From JAAZHD01 sp012510895 (GTDB lineage: Bacteria > Bacillota > Clostridia > Caldicoprobacterales > DTU083): DNA of 64,000 bases. The notes beneath the pieces are model-generated. The model did not search any database, was not told the origin of the DNA, and saw nothing but the letters and a program-made list of their open reading frames with translations. A program made the position numbers and the translations under genes. Shown here piece by piece: positions 1-8,993 of this stretch. The number at the start of each line of letters is the position of its first letter. The stretch's first letter is position 1. The stretch covers positions 89,381 through 153,380 of the forward strand of contig JBMNJC010000015.1 of the NCBI GenBank assembly GCA_050951465.1. The letters run 5' to 3'.

Positions 1-435
1 GATGATCGGGAAAACATAAACAGCATACTGGAATTCAATCGGTTTTCTGAGCTAAGAGAAATTCTGATTCCCAGAATCAACAAAGTTTGTGACTGGGCAG
101 CAAGGGTAAAGGAGAAGGAAAAGAATAAGTTAAATGAAAGCATCATCAGCTATGTTGACAAACACTTTACAGATTACAACTTAAGCCTGCTTCAGATGGC
201 AGATCATTTCAACTTATCCATATACGCCCTGAGCCGCTTATTTAAGGAAATTGTGGGGGTCGGTTTCAAGGAATATGTTACCGGCAAGCGGATTGAATTG
301 GCAAAGCATCTGTTAATCACTACAGAGAAAAAGGTAGGAGATATCGCTGTAGAAGTGGGTTTTGGCAGTTCATCCAATTTTATCAGGGCCTTCAAGGCGA
401 ATTGCGGAGTTTCACCGGCTAAATATAAAGCATGA
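1..435 (+). CDS. AraC-family transcriptional regulator, C-terminal part (5' truncated)
   Basis: The reading frame is open from base 1, so the gene begins upstream of the window; 144 residues are visible. The last 100 or so form an AraC/XylS DNA-binding domain with two helix-turn-helix units: the first around LSLLQMADHFNLS and LSRLFKEIVG, the second around VGDIAVEVGFGSSSNFIRAFKANCGVSPAKYK, which carries the family signature GF.S...F.RAFK...G.SP..Y. The preceding charged linker (AARVKEKEKNKLNES) resembles that of large AraC regulators with N-terminal sensory or receiver domains, but that end is missing. It sits 70 bases before an aminotransferase gene on the same strand and may regulate it; that is inference. 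Confidence 0.88.
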   Translation, partial: DDRENINSILEFNRFSELREILIPRINKVCDWAARVKEKEKNKLNESIISYVDKHFTDYNLSLLQMADHFNLSIYALSRLFKEIVGVGFKEYVTGKRIELAKHLLITTEKKVGDIAVEVGFGSSSNFIRAFKANCGVSPAKYKA

Positions 436-505
436 TACATGGTTCGTATAAGCCTGTTATCATCAAGCTTATTATAAAAAAAGTAAGAAGGAGTAAGTGA
501 TTATA

Positions 506-1738
506 ATGCGCAACCTAAGCAATAAAGAATGGTATGAAAAGCTGGAAAGGTATGTAGGAGGAGGTTCCAGTACCGGCTCAAAGAAGGCTGTTTTGCTCCC
601 GGAAGAGCCTGCTGTAATTCAAAGGGGCAAGGGCTGCCGTGTTTGGGATGCTGACGGAAAGGAATATATTGACTTCAGAAACGGCTTAGGACCGGTTACC
701 CTGGGCTATGGATACCCTGAGTTAAATCAGGCTATTATGGAACAGATGGAATATGGATTTGTATACGGTCATCCCACAGGTCTTGAAGCCGAAGTTGCCG
801 AGCTTTTCAGCAAGGTTGTTCCCAGTGCGGAAAAGGTTCGTTTTCTAAAAACGGGCGGGGAAGCCTGTTCCGCAGCCATCAGGCTCGCCAGGGCATATAC
901 AGGCAAAGACCATATCATTCAGATCGGTTATAACGGATGGCTGAACTCACTGGCCAGCGGTGCCAGAGTAAATCCGCGGGAAGTCTCCAAAGGTGCACCC
1001 CTTGGCGTGCCTCAGCAGATCAGCGACCTTTACCATGCAGTAAGGTGGGCTGATGAGGAAGCCATAAAGAATTTGTTTGCGAATTATAAAGGTCAGGTTG
1101 CCGCAGTTATTATAGCAGCTGACTATGCAAATATGGAAGAAGGCAAAAATTTCTATCCCTTCCTGCGGGAGATTACAAGGGAAAACGGAGCCCTGCTCAT
1201 ATATGATGAGATCGTTACCGGTTTCCGCATCGCAATGGGAGGGGTACAGGAGTATTTTGGCGTACTACCTGATTTATCGGTATTTGCCAAAGGCATAGCC
1301 AACGGAATGCCATTGTCTGTATTTTGCGGAAGGGCTGACGTTATGGATATGCTTACAAAAGGCGCAACAGTTTCTTCCACCTATGGGGGAGAAGCCTTGT
1401 CCCTGGCTGCATGCAAAAAGGTAATTGAAATCTACCAAAGGGAAAACATATGCCGGTATCTGTGGGATGCAGGCGGCATGCTCTGGAGTCAGGTAAACGA
1501 TTTATTTGATAAATATCATATTCCTGTTAAAGTTAAGGGCTTCTGGCCATGTCCTACATTTGTTCCCCAGGAAGACGCACCGGATAATATAAACTCTTCA
1601 TTCTTCAGACTGGCTTATAAGCATGGAGTTTCCTTATATAATGTCAGCTATGTAAACTTCTCGCATAAGGGAGAAGACATTGCAGAAACAGTTAGAAGAC
1701 TGGAAGGGGCAGTAAGCGAGCTGGCTTCTGTACTGTAA
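506..1738 (+). CDS. Class III PLP-dependent aminotransferase (glutamate-1-semialdehyde aminomutase-like)
   Basis: The 410-residue protein is a fold-type I, class III aminotransferase. The family signature lies at about residues 232-264 (YDEIVTGFR...FAKGIANGMPLS), with Lys262 the expected Schiff-base lysine for pyridoxal phosphate and Asp234 the pyridine-nitrogen partner. KTGGEACSAAIRLARAYTG near 115 is the phosphate-binding region typical of glutamate-1-semialdehyde aminomutases. No haem-synthesis genes adjoin it, so a role in sugar or secondary metabolism, as for many GSA-like enzymes, is equally possible. ATG 506 was chosen because AAGGAG at 488-493 lies only 3 bases before an in-frame GTG at 497. 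A strong hairpin follows the stop codon, so it seems to end its transcript. Confidence 0.85.
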   Translation: MRNLSNKEWYEKLERYVGGGSSTGSKKAVLLPEEPAVIQRGKGCRVWDADGKEYIDFRNGLGPVTLGYGYPELNQAIMEQMEYGFVYGHPTGLEAEVAELFSKVVPSAEKVRFLKTGGEACSAAIRLARAYTGKDHIIQIGYNGWLNSLASGARVNPREVSKGAPLGVPQQISDLYHAVRWADEEAIKNLFANYKGQVAAVIIAADYANMEEGKNFYPFLREITRENGALLIYDEIVTGFRIAMGGVQEYFGVLPDLSVFAKGIANGMPLSVFCGRADVMDMLTKGATVSSTYGGEALSLAACKKVIEIYQRENICRYLWDAGGMLWSQVNDLFDKYHIPVKVKGFWPCPTFVPQEDAPDNINSSFFRLAYKHGVSLYNVSYVNFSHKGEDIAETVRRLEGAVSELASVL

Positions 1739-1749
1739 TATCTGACCTG

Positions 1750-1790
1750 ACAGCCATCTTCACTTCGGCGGAGATGGCTGTATCTGTTTT
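1750..1790 (+). terminator. Rho-independent terminator after the aminotransferase gene
   Basis: A perfect 10-base stem (ACAGCCATCT with AGATGGCTGT) closes a 12-base loop and is followed by a T-containing tail (TATCTGTTTT). It lies 12 bases after the aminotransferase stop codon. Confidence 0.8.
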
Positions 1791-1877
1791 AAATTCTCCT
1801 TAATGGACATTGCCTGTCAAAACAGATATAATTTATTTGTAATACTACGGATAACCAGGCTGCCAGGGGGGATTCAG

Positions 1878-4202
1878 ATGAATATTGATCAATTGGCGGA
1901 TCAATTGAGGAACAGCAAAGACATAATGAGCAATATTACCCATTGGGAAGAAATTGAACCAAAGGAAGCAAAGTTCGGTCCCTTTCCCCATGGATTACGG
2001 CCGGAGCTTAAGGAAGTCCTGCAGAAAAAGGGCATTTTTAAGCTTTATTCCCATCAGTCCAAAGCCATTGAACTGTCACTTCAGGGCAAAAACGTAGTGG
2101 TGGTTACGCCTACCGCATCAGGAAAGACCTTATGCTATAACCTCCCGGTTATAAATGAAATAATGAAAAATGATGATGCAAGGGCGCTTTATCTCTTTCC
2201 CACGAAAGCCCTTTCCCAGGACCAGGTCAGTGAATTGCATGAAATAATGGATTTGCTTGATTATCCTATCAAGACCTATACCTATGACGGGGATACGCCG
2301 GTAAGCGCCAGAAAGGCTATCCGTCAGGCCGGACACATTGTGGTCACCAACCCTGATATGCTTCATTCAGGCATTATGCCCCATCACACCAAATGGGTAA
2401 AACTATTCGAAAACCTTAAATTTGTTGTAATAGACGAAATACACTCATACCGGGGAGTATTCGGCAGCCATATGGCCAATGTCATCCGGCGGCTCCACAG
2501 GATTTGCAGGTTCTACGGCTCCAATCCCAGGTTTATATGCTGTTCAGCAACCATAGCCAATCCAAAGGAATTAGCGGAACGCATCATAGAAAGGGAAACG
2601 GAATTGGTGGATGAAAGCGGCGCCCCGTCCGGACGCAAACATCTGATATTCTATAATCCCCCTGTGGTTAACAGGCAATTGGGCATTCGAAAAAGCTCCG
2701 TTTTGGAAACCAAAAAATTGGCTGCCCGCTTCATACAAAACGGGATTCAAACTATTCTGTTTGCCAAAAGCCGCCTGACAGTCGAGGTACTGGTTACATA
2801 TCTGAAGCAGCTGGTTAAGGACAAACTGGGCAATTCAGAAAAAATCAGGGGTTACCGGGGAGGTTACCTGCCCAATCAGCGGAGGGAGATTGAGAAAGGT
2901 CTCAGAACAGGCGACATTTTAGGCGTGGTCAGCACCAATGCCCTTGAATTGGGTATTGATATCGGCAGCCTGCAGGTCAGTATCATGTGCGGCTATCCCG
3001 GCACCATCTCCAGCACATGGCAGCAGGCCGGACGCGCCGGCCGCAGGAATGATACCTCCCTGGCAATTTTAGTAGCCAGCAGCAATCCGCTTGATCAGTA
3101 TATAATAAAGCATCCTGAATTCTTCCTTAAGGCCAATCCGGAACAGGGCCTGATCAACCCGAATAATTTGCTTATACTTATGTCCCATATTAAATGCGCT
3201 GCCTTTGAGCTGCCTTTTGAAGACGGGGAAACCTTCGGCATAGATTTTCTTGAACCCTTACTGGCTTATTTAGAGGAAGAAAAGGTACTGAGGCATGTAG
3301 GCAGCCGCTGGCATTGGATGGCGGAAAATTTCCCTGCCAGTGACATCAGCCTTCGGACTGCTGCCAATGAAAATGTTATCATTATCGACATAACCCGTCC
3401 GGAACATAAGGTAATTGGAGAAGTTGACCGTTTCAGCGCCCCGCAGCTGGTCCATGAGGAAGCCATATATATTCATGAGGGAATCCAGTATCAGGTGGAA
3501 AAACTTGATTTGGAAGAGAAAAAAGCATATGTCAGGAAGGTGAATGTGGATTATTACACCGATGCCAACCTGGCTGTAACTTTAAAGGTACTGGACGTGT
3601 TCCAGTCAGAGGAAGAGGGAGCTGCCGGCAGAAGCTGGGGAGATGTAATGGTTTCCTCTCTGGTAACCATGTTTAAGAAGATTAAATTCGATACCCATGA
3701 AAATTTGGGTTGGGGGCCGGTAAACCTTCCGGAACTTGAGCTTCAGACCACAGCCTACTGGATGTCGCTTAATGAAATTCCATCCGGCCTTAAAAGTCAG
3801 GATGATATACAAAACGGCCTTATGGGAATAGCCAATGTACTGGGGCAAATCGCATCATTGTACCTTATGTGCGATCCCCGTGATATAAATGTGGTTTATC
3901 ATGTAAAATCTCCTTTTACCGGCAAGCCTACCATATATATATATGACAGCAGTCCCGGCGGAATAGGATTCAGTCAGCGTTTGTATCAGATGCATACGGA
4001 ATTATTTAAAAAGGCCAAAGATGCTTTGTCGGAATGTATATGTGATAACGGCTGTCCTGCATGTGTAGGGCCTGCTGCAGAGGTGACAGAGAATGGGAAA
4101 TATCTGGCACAGATCATATTGGGAGGGATATTAGGTGATACCCAATCTGAAGAGCAAGCTGATAGCCTTGGCCTCCATGACTTCAAGCTCCCCTTCGCCT
4201 GA
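1878..4202 (+). CDS. mrfA: MrfA-type DEAD/DEAH-box DNA helicase with C-terminal cysteine cluster
   Basis: This 774-residue superfamily 2 helicase matches the YprA/MrfA family. Visible motifs are LYSHQ (56-60), Walker A TPTASGKT (77-84), DEIH (186-189), CSATIANP (222-229), TNALELGIDIG (353-363) and QQAGRAGRR (382-390). Near the C-terminus, Cys720, Cys722, Cys726 and Cys729 form the zinc-binding cluster of this family's DUF1998 region. In Bacillus subtilis MrfA works with the exonuclease MrfB in a UvrABC-independent repair of mitomycin C lesions, and the mrfB homologue overlaps this gene here. ATG 1878 was chosen over an upstream in-frame ATG because AGGGGGG lies just before it; the extra 25 N-terminal codons do not resemble the family. 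Confidence 0.9.
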   Translation: MNIDQLADQLRNSKDIMSNITHWEEIEPKEAKFGPFPHGLRPELKEVLQKKGIFKLYSHQSKAIELSLQGKNVVVVTPTASGKTLCYNLPVINEIMKNDDARALYLFPTKALSQDQVSELHEIMDLLDYPIKTYTYDGDTPVSARKAIRQAGHIVVTNPDMLHSGIMPHHTKWVKLFENLKFVVIDEIHSYRGVFGSHMANVIRRLHRICRFYGSNPRFICCSATIANPKELAERIIERETELVDESGAPSGRKHLIFYNPPVVNRQLGIRKSSVLETKKLAARFIQNGIQTILFAKSRLTVEVLVTYLKQLVKDKLGNSEKIRGYRGGYLPNQRREIEKGLRTGDILGVVSTNALELGIDIGSLQVSIMCGYPGTISSTWQQAGRAGRRNDTSLAILVASSNPLDQYIIKHPEFFLKANPEQGLINPNNLLILMSHIKCAAFELPFEDGETFGIDFLEPLLAYLEEEKVLRHVGSRWHWMAENFPASDISLRTAANENVIIIDITRPEHKVIGEVDRFSAPQLVHEEAIYIHEGIQYQVEKLDLEEKKAYVRKVNVDYYTDANLAVTLKVLDVFQSEEEGAAGRSWGDVMVSSLVTMFKKIKFDTHENLGWGPVNLPELELQTTAYWMSLNEIPSGLKSQDDIQNGLMGIANVLGQIASLYLMCDPRDINVVYHVKSPFTGKPTIYIYDSSPGGIGFSQRLYQMHTELFKKAKDALSECICDNGCPACVGPAAEVTENGKYLAQIILGGILGDTQSEEQADSLGLHDFKLPFA

Positions 4203-5388
4203 AAAAGTCCTCCCTGATCATGCCGCTGACCATAAGGACTCAACAAAGGATGAGAGGACAGGGGAAGACTTTGGCGGCAGGATAATTGAAAACCCTGAAG
4301 GAAGCTTTGTGCACAGGACAACTGTAAGCACTGCCGTCCGGACGGATGACCCGGCTTATTCAGACTATTTAAAAGAAGGATCCTGCTGGTGGACCAGGCT
4401 GGAAGATGGTTTCAGCCTGGGTGATGTTGTGTTTCTTGACACGGAGACAACAGGCTTGTTCGGAGGAGCAGGTTCGCTTGCATTTCTTATCGGAATTGGC
4501 TGTTTTACTGAAAAGGGGCTGATCATTGAGCAGTACCTGATGAGGGATTTCGATGAGGAATATCCTATGCTTAAGTCCCTGCTGGACAGGCTGAAGGAGT
4601 TTCGGGTGCTGGTTACTTTTAACGGCAAGTCCTTTGATTGGCCTTTATTGGAGAGCCGCTTTATCTTTTCCAGGCTGAAAGCAACGGACTGGGAGGACAG
4701 GCACATAGACCTTCTGCACCTTTCAAGGCGCTTATGGAGCCGATGCCTGGAGAACTGCTCATTGTCCACCATAGAAAAGGGCATCCTGGGCCTGTATCGG
4801 GAGGACGATATACCGGGTTACATGATTCCCAAGGTTTATCTGGAATACCTTAACACAGGGGACCCGGCAGAAATGAGCCGTGTCCTTAAACATAATGAAA
4901 TGGATATTGCAGCAATGTCAGCCCTCTTTCTCCATATAAGCAGATTATTTCAGGATCCTGAAAGCAGAGGGGATTCATTTGAACTGCTGGGTATTGCAAG
5001 TGAACTTGAGAGAAATCATAAGGTTCAGGAAGCCGCTAAGTGTTACGAATGCTGCATCCGCAAGGCAAGGAATCAGCATATTAAAGCTGAAGCCAAAAAA
5101 CGCTATGCCTATTTGATGAAGAGGCACTTTGGTCCGGCAGAGGCCATGGATGTATGGGAGGACATAGCAGCCGGAGAAGGCAACATGTTTGTTTATCCAT
5201 ATGTGGAGATGGCAAAATACCTGGAGCACACCATGAAGGATTTTCAAAAGGCCCTGGACTGTACGGAAAAGGCCATTGAACTGGCAGGCAGGAGCGGCAG
5301 GCATTCTGCTTATGTAAAGAAGGAATTGCTGGCCAGAAAAAGGCGTTTACTTAAAAAAATAGAAAGGAGCAGGAATAAGTGGGCTTAA
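4135..5388 (+). CDS. mrfB: MrfB-type exonuclease (RNase H-like, DEDD) with C-terminal TPR region
   Basis: The 417-residue protein matches YprB/MrfB. The nuclease domain spans about 95-265: DTET gives Asp102 and Glu104 (ExoI motif), TFNGKSFDWPLLESR (161-175) gives Asp168, and HNEMD gives His253 and Asp257, the full DEDDh metal-binding set. The C-terminal 130 residues look like tetratricopeptide repeats (KCYECCIRKARNQ, ALDCTEKAIELAG). The GTG start at 4135 has GGGAGGG six bases upstream and lies 68 bases inside mrfA, so translation is probably coupled. In B. subtilis MrfA and MrfB act together to excise mitomycin C-damaged DNA; the order is conserved here. Confidence 0.9.
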   Translation: MIPNLKSKLIALASMTSSSPSPEKVLPDHAADHKDSTKDERTGEDFGGRIIENPEGSFVHRTTVSTAVRTDDPAYSDYLKEGSCWWTRLEDGFSLGDVVFLDTETTGLFGGAGSLAFLIGIGCFTEKGLIIEQYLMRDFDEEYPMLKSLLDRLKEFRVLVTFNGKSFDWPLLESRFIFSRLKATDWEDRHIDLLHLSRRLWSRCLENCSLSTIEKGILGLYREDDIPGYMIPKVYLEYLNTGDPAEMSRVLKHNEMDIAAMSALFLHISRLFQDPESRGDSFELLGIASELERNHKVQEAAKCYECCIRKARNQHIKAEAKKRYAYLMKRHFGPAEAMDVWEDIAAGEGNMFVYPYVEMAKYLEHTMKDFQKALDCTEKAIELAGRSGRHSAYVKKELLARKRRLLKKIERSRNKWA

Positions 5389-6068
5389 TAGGTAATTTTT
5401 TTGGATTTTTAGGTTATTACAATCAGGTCAGAAGAGATGAGGGAAAGGCTTATTATTGGTACAAAAAAGCGGAAAAACATGATATGACGGCAGCAAACTT
5501 TCAAATGTCCTATGGGGTTCTGCTTTTGCGCATGGGGCATTTTGAAAAGGCGAAGCAGCTTTTTGAAAGACTGATGGTCTTTTTTCCGCGTGATGAGAAA
5601 GTAAAGGATAATGCCAAAATTAATATATCCATGGCCTACTGGAAGTTGGGGGATCTGGATACAGCCCTGGAGAGAATGACTGAGATGCATAATAAGCTTA
5701 AGAGTTCCAAGACATATGGAACCTTAGGGTATCTGCTCATTGACAAGGGCGATTTGGAAGAAGCCCTGAAATTTAATATGGAAGCCCTGGACTATGATGA
5801 TACGGATCCTGTTGTCCTGGATAATCTTGGTCAGATTTACTACCGCATGGGCGATATGGACAAGGCTTTTGAGTATTTTGAAAAAGCTTATAGGGAGAAG
5901 GAGGATCAGGCAGATACCCTGTATTACCTTGGCGATATATACATGCAGAGGGGGCAGAAGGAGAAAGCAAGGGAATTTCTCCAAAAAGCTCTGGACTGCA
6001 ATATTTCAGCCCTCAGCACTATTAAGCGGGAAGATATAGAGGAAAAGATGAGAGAGCTGACCTCCTGA
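5379..6068 (+). CDS. Tetratricopeptide repeat protein
   Basis: The 229-residue protein begins with GTG 5379, ten bases inside mrfB, with AGGAG nine bases upstream. At least four TPR units are visible (GVLLLRMGHFEKAKQLFERLM; INISMAYWKLGDLDTALERM; LDNLGQIYYRMGDMDKAFEYFEKA; LYYLGDIYMQRGQKEKAREFLQKAL). The first 20 residues are hydrophobic and aromatic (LIGNFFGFLGYYN) but short and may be a membrane anchor or simply a helix. TPRs mediate protein-protein contact; a role as partner of MrfA and MrfB is suggested only by the overlap. The last 47 bases overlap the convergent penicillin-binding protein gene. Confidence 0.8.
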   Translation: MGLIGNFFGFLGYYNQVRRDEGKAYYWYKKAEKHDMTAANFQMSYGVLLLRMGHFEKAKQLFERLMVFFPRDEKVKDNAKINISMAYWKLGDLDTALERMTEMHNKLKSSKTYGTLGYLLIDKGDLEEALKFNMEALDYDDTDPVVLDNLGQIYYRMGDMDKAFEYFEKAYREKEDQADTLYYLGDIYMQRGQKEKAREFLQKALDCNISALSTIKREDIEEKMRELTS

Positions 6069-8658
6069 ACTCCTGATCATATCCAATTTCCAAGCCTTCC
6101 TGGCCTGCATTATTTCCATTGCCGTTATTATCCTCGTTATTTTCATTGATTTCATTATCCTGGCTGCTGCCTCCGTCTTCACCGGTATCATCGTCCTGGC
6201 CGTCCTGGTTTCTCTGTCCGGGACGCAGCAGATCCCAAAGATCTTCCCAGAAGTCTGAACCGTTTTCCGTTTCCTGTTCAGGTATGGTAATGTTCAGTAT
6301 CTGGGTTTGAGGGCCCTGAACCGCTTCGCCGTCGAGTTTCATTTCCGGATGATAAGGAATGATAAAGTAACCATAGGTTTCACCGGGTGTTACCTGGGTA
6401 TCAGTCCATTCTACCGGATCCAAAGAGCCTGTTTGAACCTGATGTACCAGGACAGCTTTTTCTTCCTGGCCGGTAATTCTCATAATATAATAACCTGCAA
6501 AAGAATTACCCGGTACGAAGGAAATAACAGGCTGATCAGCTTCGTTTAATGCAACTCTGAAATCCTGCGGAGCATTCGGTATTACCCAATAATCACTTTC
6601 CTGGGCAGGCTCTGTGCCCTTGACAAAGTATTCTGTAACTATATATTCCTTTGGAGTCAGGGCGGTCGCCAAAAGGACCCGTTTTTGTTCCTTAAGGGCC
6701 TTTCCGTCCAGTTTTACTTCTGAAATTCCAATAGGTTTTTCATATTTCGGCTTGTCTTTATTTTCATAAATGTATTGAAATATATTACCTGCCACTATGG
6801 TTGGCTGATTTCCTCCTGAGGTGCCGGAGGGAAGGTAGTTTTCCGGACTTCTCTTATCAAATCCCATCCAGACAACCACGGTATATTCAGGATTATATGC
6901 GGCCACCCAGGCATCATTGGCGCCTTTGATGCCCCGAAACTCATCGGTGCGTGGAAGCTGTACGGTTCCTGTTTTAGCAGCCAGATTCAGGCCGTTAAGC
7001 CTACGGGCGGTTCCGCCCATTTCCGGATCCGTGGCGGATTGCAGCATGCTGGTTACAAGGAAGGCGGTTTCTTCTGAGAAAACCTGTTCCTTGATGGTAT
7101 GATTCTCATACAGGGTTTTTCCGCGTGAGTCATCAATTCGTAAAATAGTGGTGTAATTCTTGTAACTGCCCCTGTCACCTATAGCGGCATAAGCCCTTGC
7201 TATTTCCAGAGGAGTTACCCCTTTTTCCATGCCTCCCAATGCAATAGCCAGATTATTGTCTCCGCTTTCAAAGGAAATTCCCATTTTTTCTGCCATGGTT
7301 TTACCGTGGCTGATTCCTATCTCATGAAATATTTTTACCGTTGGAATGTTAATTGACTTGGCCACTGTTTCCCTTAAGGTTACCATGCCCCGAAACTTTC
7401 CGTCTGCATTGGAAGGAATATAACCTTCTATGTCAATGGGTTCATCTTCTATAAAGCTAACCGGGGTGTAATTGAACAATTCAATTGCGGGAATATAAAC
7501 CAGCAAGGGTTTGATGGTAGAGCCGGGCGAACGCTTAACCTCGGCCCGATTCAGCACATATCTCTGATCTTCCGGATAGGACCTGCCGCCCAGTAAGGCT
7601 TTTATGCGGCCGGTCTGAGTATCCATAACCACCAGGGCAGATTCGCAGGACTCTCCGGAGACAGGGCTTTTTGGAAAATAATCATCCTGGGCATACAGGT
7701 TTTCTGCATACTCCTGAAGATTTCTGTCCAGGGTGGTATAAATCCGATATCCGCCTGTATACAGTTCTTCAAGTTTAATGTCCAGTATTTCTGCCGCCTC
7801 TTCAAGTACCATGTCCACAAAATATCCGTGGGTATATGCAGGCTTGACATCTTCAGCAAAAACCAGCTCTTCAGCTTTAGCTGCTTCTCCCTCTTCTTCG
7901 GTGAGATACCCGTTTTTAACCATCAGGTCAATGCATAAATCCTTTCTTTCAAGAGCCCTGTCCTTATCAATAAAAGGCGAGTTACGGTGTGGATTTTTTA
8001 TAATTCCCACCAGAAGGGCGCCTTCAGCCACAGATAATTCACTTACGCTCTTGCCGAAGTATGTCTGAGCAGCAGCCTCAATGCCATAGGCGCCTTTTGC
8101 AAAATAGATGACATTCAGATACATTTCAAGAATCTGGTCCTTGGAGTATCTTTGCTCCAATTGCCATGCCAGGAGTATTTCCTTTACCTTTCTGTCTACG
8201 GACTGTTCGAAGGAAAGCACCGTATTTCTTACCAGCTGCTGGGTAATGGTGCCGCCGCCGGCGACTATATCCCTTGCTTTGATATTTTGCAGGAGGGAGC
8301 CGAATATTCTTCGTATATCAAAACCGGGATGACTGCGAAAACGCACATCTTCTACTGCGATAAAGGCATCCTGCACATGTTTTGGAATCTGATTCAAAGG
8401 CACATAAATCCTGTTTTTGCTTCCATGTATACTGGATATCAGTTCACCTTCACTGTCAAAAACCAATGAAGTTTGTTCATAATTTACCAGACTGCCGGGA
8501 TCCAGGTCGTCCAGGGTCCCTATAATATTAATTAAATATATGACAATCGCCAGTACTGCTATTGCTGTTAAAATACCAAAGAATGCGAAGATTTTTTTCC
8601 ATACGGATGGCTTTTTTCTTTTCCTTTCCATTCTGGTACCTTGCAAATTTTCCGACAT
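6022..8658 (-). CDS. Class A penicillin-binding protein (bifunctional glycosyltransferase/transpeptidase)
   Basis: The 878-residue protein polymerises and cross-links peptidoglycan outside the membrane. After a basic cytoplasmic N-terminus comes one membrane anchor (IFAFFGILTAIAVLAIVIYLI). The GT51 domain has AVEDVRFRSHPGFD (catalytic Glu) and GGGTITQQLVRN. The transpeptidase has SPGSTIKP (nucleophilic Ser), SIN and KTGT. A fibronectin-III-like segment follows (NAPQDFRVALNEADQP..., GETYGYFIIPYH), then a tail rich in Asp, Glu, Asn and Gly. ATG 8658 is preferred over GTG 8667 because AGGGAAG abuts the GTG but sits about nine bases before the ATG. It is convergent with, and overlaps, the TPR gene. 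Confidence 0.92.
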   Translation of the reverse strand: MSENLQGTRMERKRKKPSVWKKIFAFFGILTAIAVLAIVIYLINIIGTLDDLDPGSLVNYEQTSLVFDSEGELISSIHGSKNRIYVPLNQIPKHVQDAFIAVEDVRFRSHPGFDIRRIFGSLLQNIKARDIVAGGGTITQQLVRNTVLSFEQSVDRKVKEILLAWQLEQRYSKDQILEMYLNVIYFAKGAYGIEAAAQTYFGKSVSELSVAEGALLVGIIKNPHRNSPFIDKDRALERKDLCIDLMVKNGYLTEEEGEAAKAEELVFAEDVKPAYTHGYFVDMVLEEAAEILDIKLEELYTGGYRIYTTLDRNLQEYAENLYAQDDYFPKSPVSGESCESALVVMDTQTGRIKALLGGRSYPEDQRYVLNRAEVKRSPGSTIKPLLVYIPAIELFNYTPVSFIEDEPIDIEGYIPSNADGKFRGMVTLRETVAKSINIPTVKIFHEIGISHGKTMAEKMGISFESGDNNLAIALGGMEKGVTPLEIARAYAAIGDRGSYKNYTTILRIDDSRGKTLYENHTIKEQVFSEETAFLVTSMLQSATDPEMGGTARRLNGLNLAAKTGTVQLPRTDEFRGIKGANDAWVAAYNPEYTVVVWMGFDKRSPENYLPSGTSGGNQPTIVAGNIFQYIYENKDKPKYEKPIGISEVKLDGKALKEQKRVLLATALTPKEYIVTEYFVKGTEPAQESDYWVIPNAPQDFRVALNEADQPVISFVPGNSFAGYYIMRITGQEEKAVLVHQVQTGSLDPVEWTDTQVTPGETYGYFIIPYHPEMKLDGEAVQGPQTQILNITIPEQETENGSDFWEDLWDLLRPGQRNQDGQDDDTGEDGGSSQDNEINENNEDNNGNGNNAGQEGLEIGYDQEFRRSALSSFPLYLPA

Positions 8659-8900
8659 ATTATTCACTTCCCTGAATCATTCAAAAAATATAAATCTTGT
8701 CCAACCGGTATTTTATCACATGAATTTTAAGGATACAAAACATGATTATAACGTTTATATCACCTTTTGTTAATACACCCTTATTATTTTGCCCATTTAT
8801 TGACAGGATAAACCGGCGCAGGTTTTTGGACATATATGCGGTCTTGATGTTATAATAGTATTCGTTGTCGATATTATGTAAACTAGAAGGATTGGTTTTT
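8659..8900. other. Divergent intergenic region between the PBP and ftsH-like genes
   Basis: This AT-rich stretch separates divergently transcribed genes (315 bases between the two chosen starts). It holds the plus-strand promoter described separately and presumably a minus-strand promoter for the PBP gene that I could not place. I see no RNA gene or terminator. Confidence 0.5.
8827..8856 (+). promoter_or_regulatory. Candidate sigma-A promoter for the ftsH-like gene
   Basis: TGGACA at 8827-8832 (5 of 6 to TTGACA), an 18-base spacer, and a perfect TATAAT at 8851-8856 preceded by TG one base upstream (extended -10). It lies about 115 bases before the chosen ftsH start. Confidence 0.6.
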
Positions 8901-8993
8901 ATGCAAATACTTATTTTTATAGATGATTTATGCCTTATGGAATTGGATTTTTATAAGGGAAAGGAGGGCAGGAATGAAGAAAATAAAGACTAA
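8901..8993 (+). CDS. Possible 30-residue leader ORF overlapping the ftsH-like start
   Basis: ATG 8901 (AGAAGG ten bases upstream) opens a 30-codon ORF (MQILIFIDDLCLMELDFYKG...) that ends 20 bases inside the ftsH-like gene in another frame. It could couple or damp translation of that gene. It may equally be chance; the composition is not telling. Confidence 0.25.
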   Translation: MQILIFIDDLCLMELDFYKGKEGRNEENKD

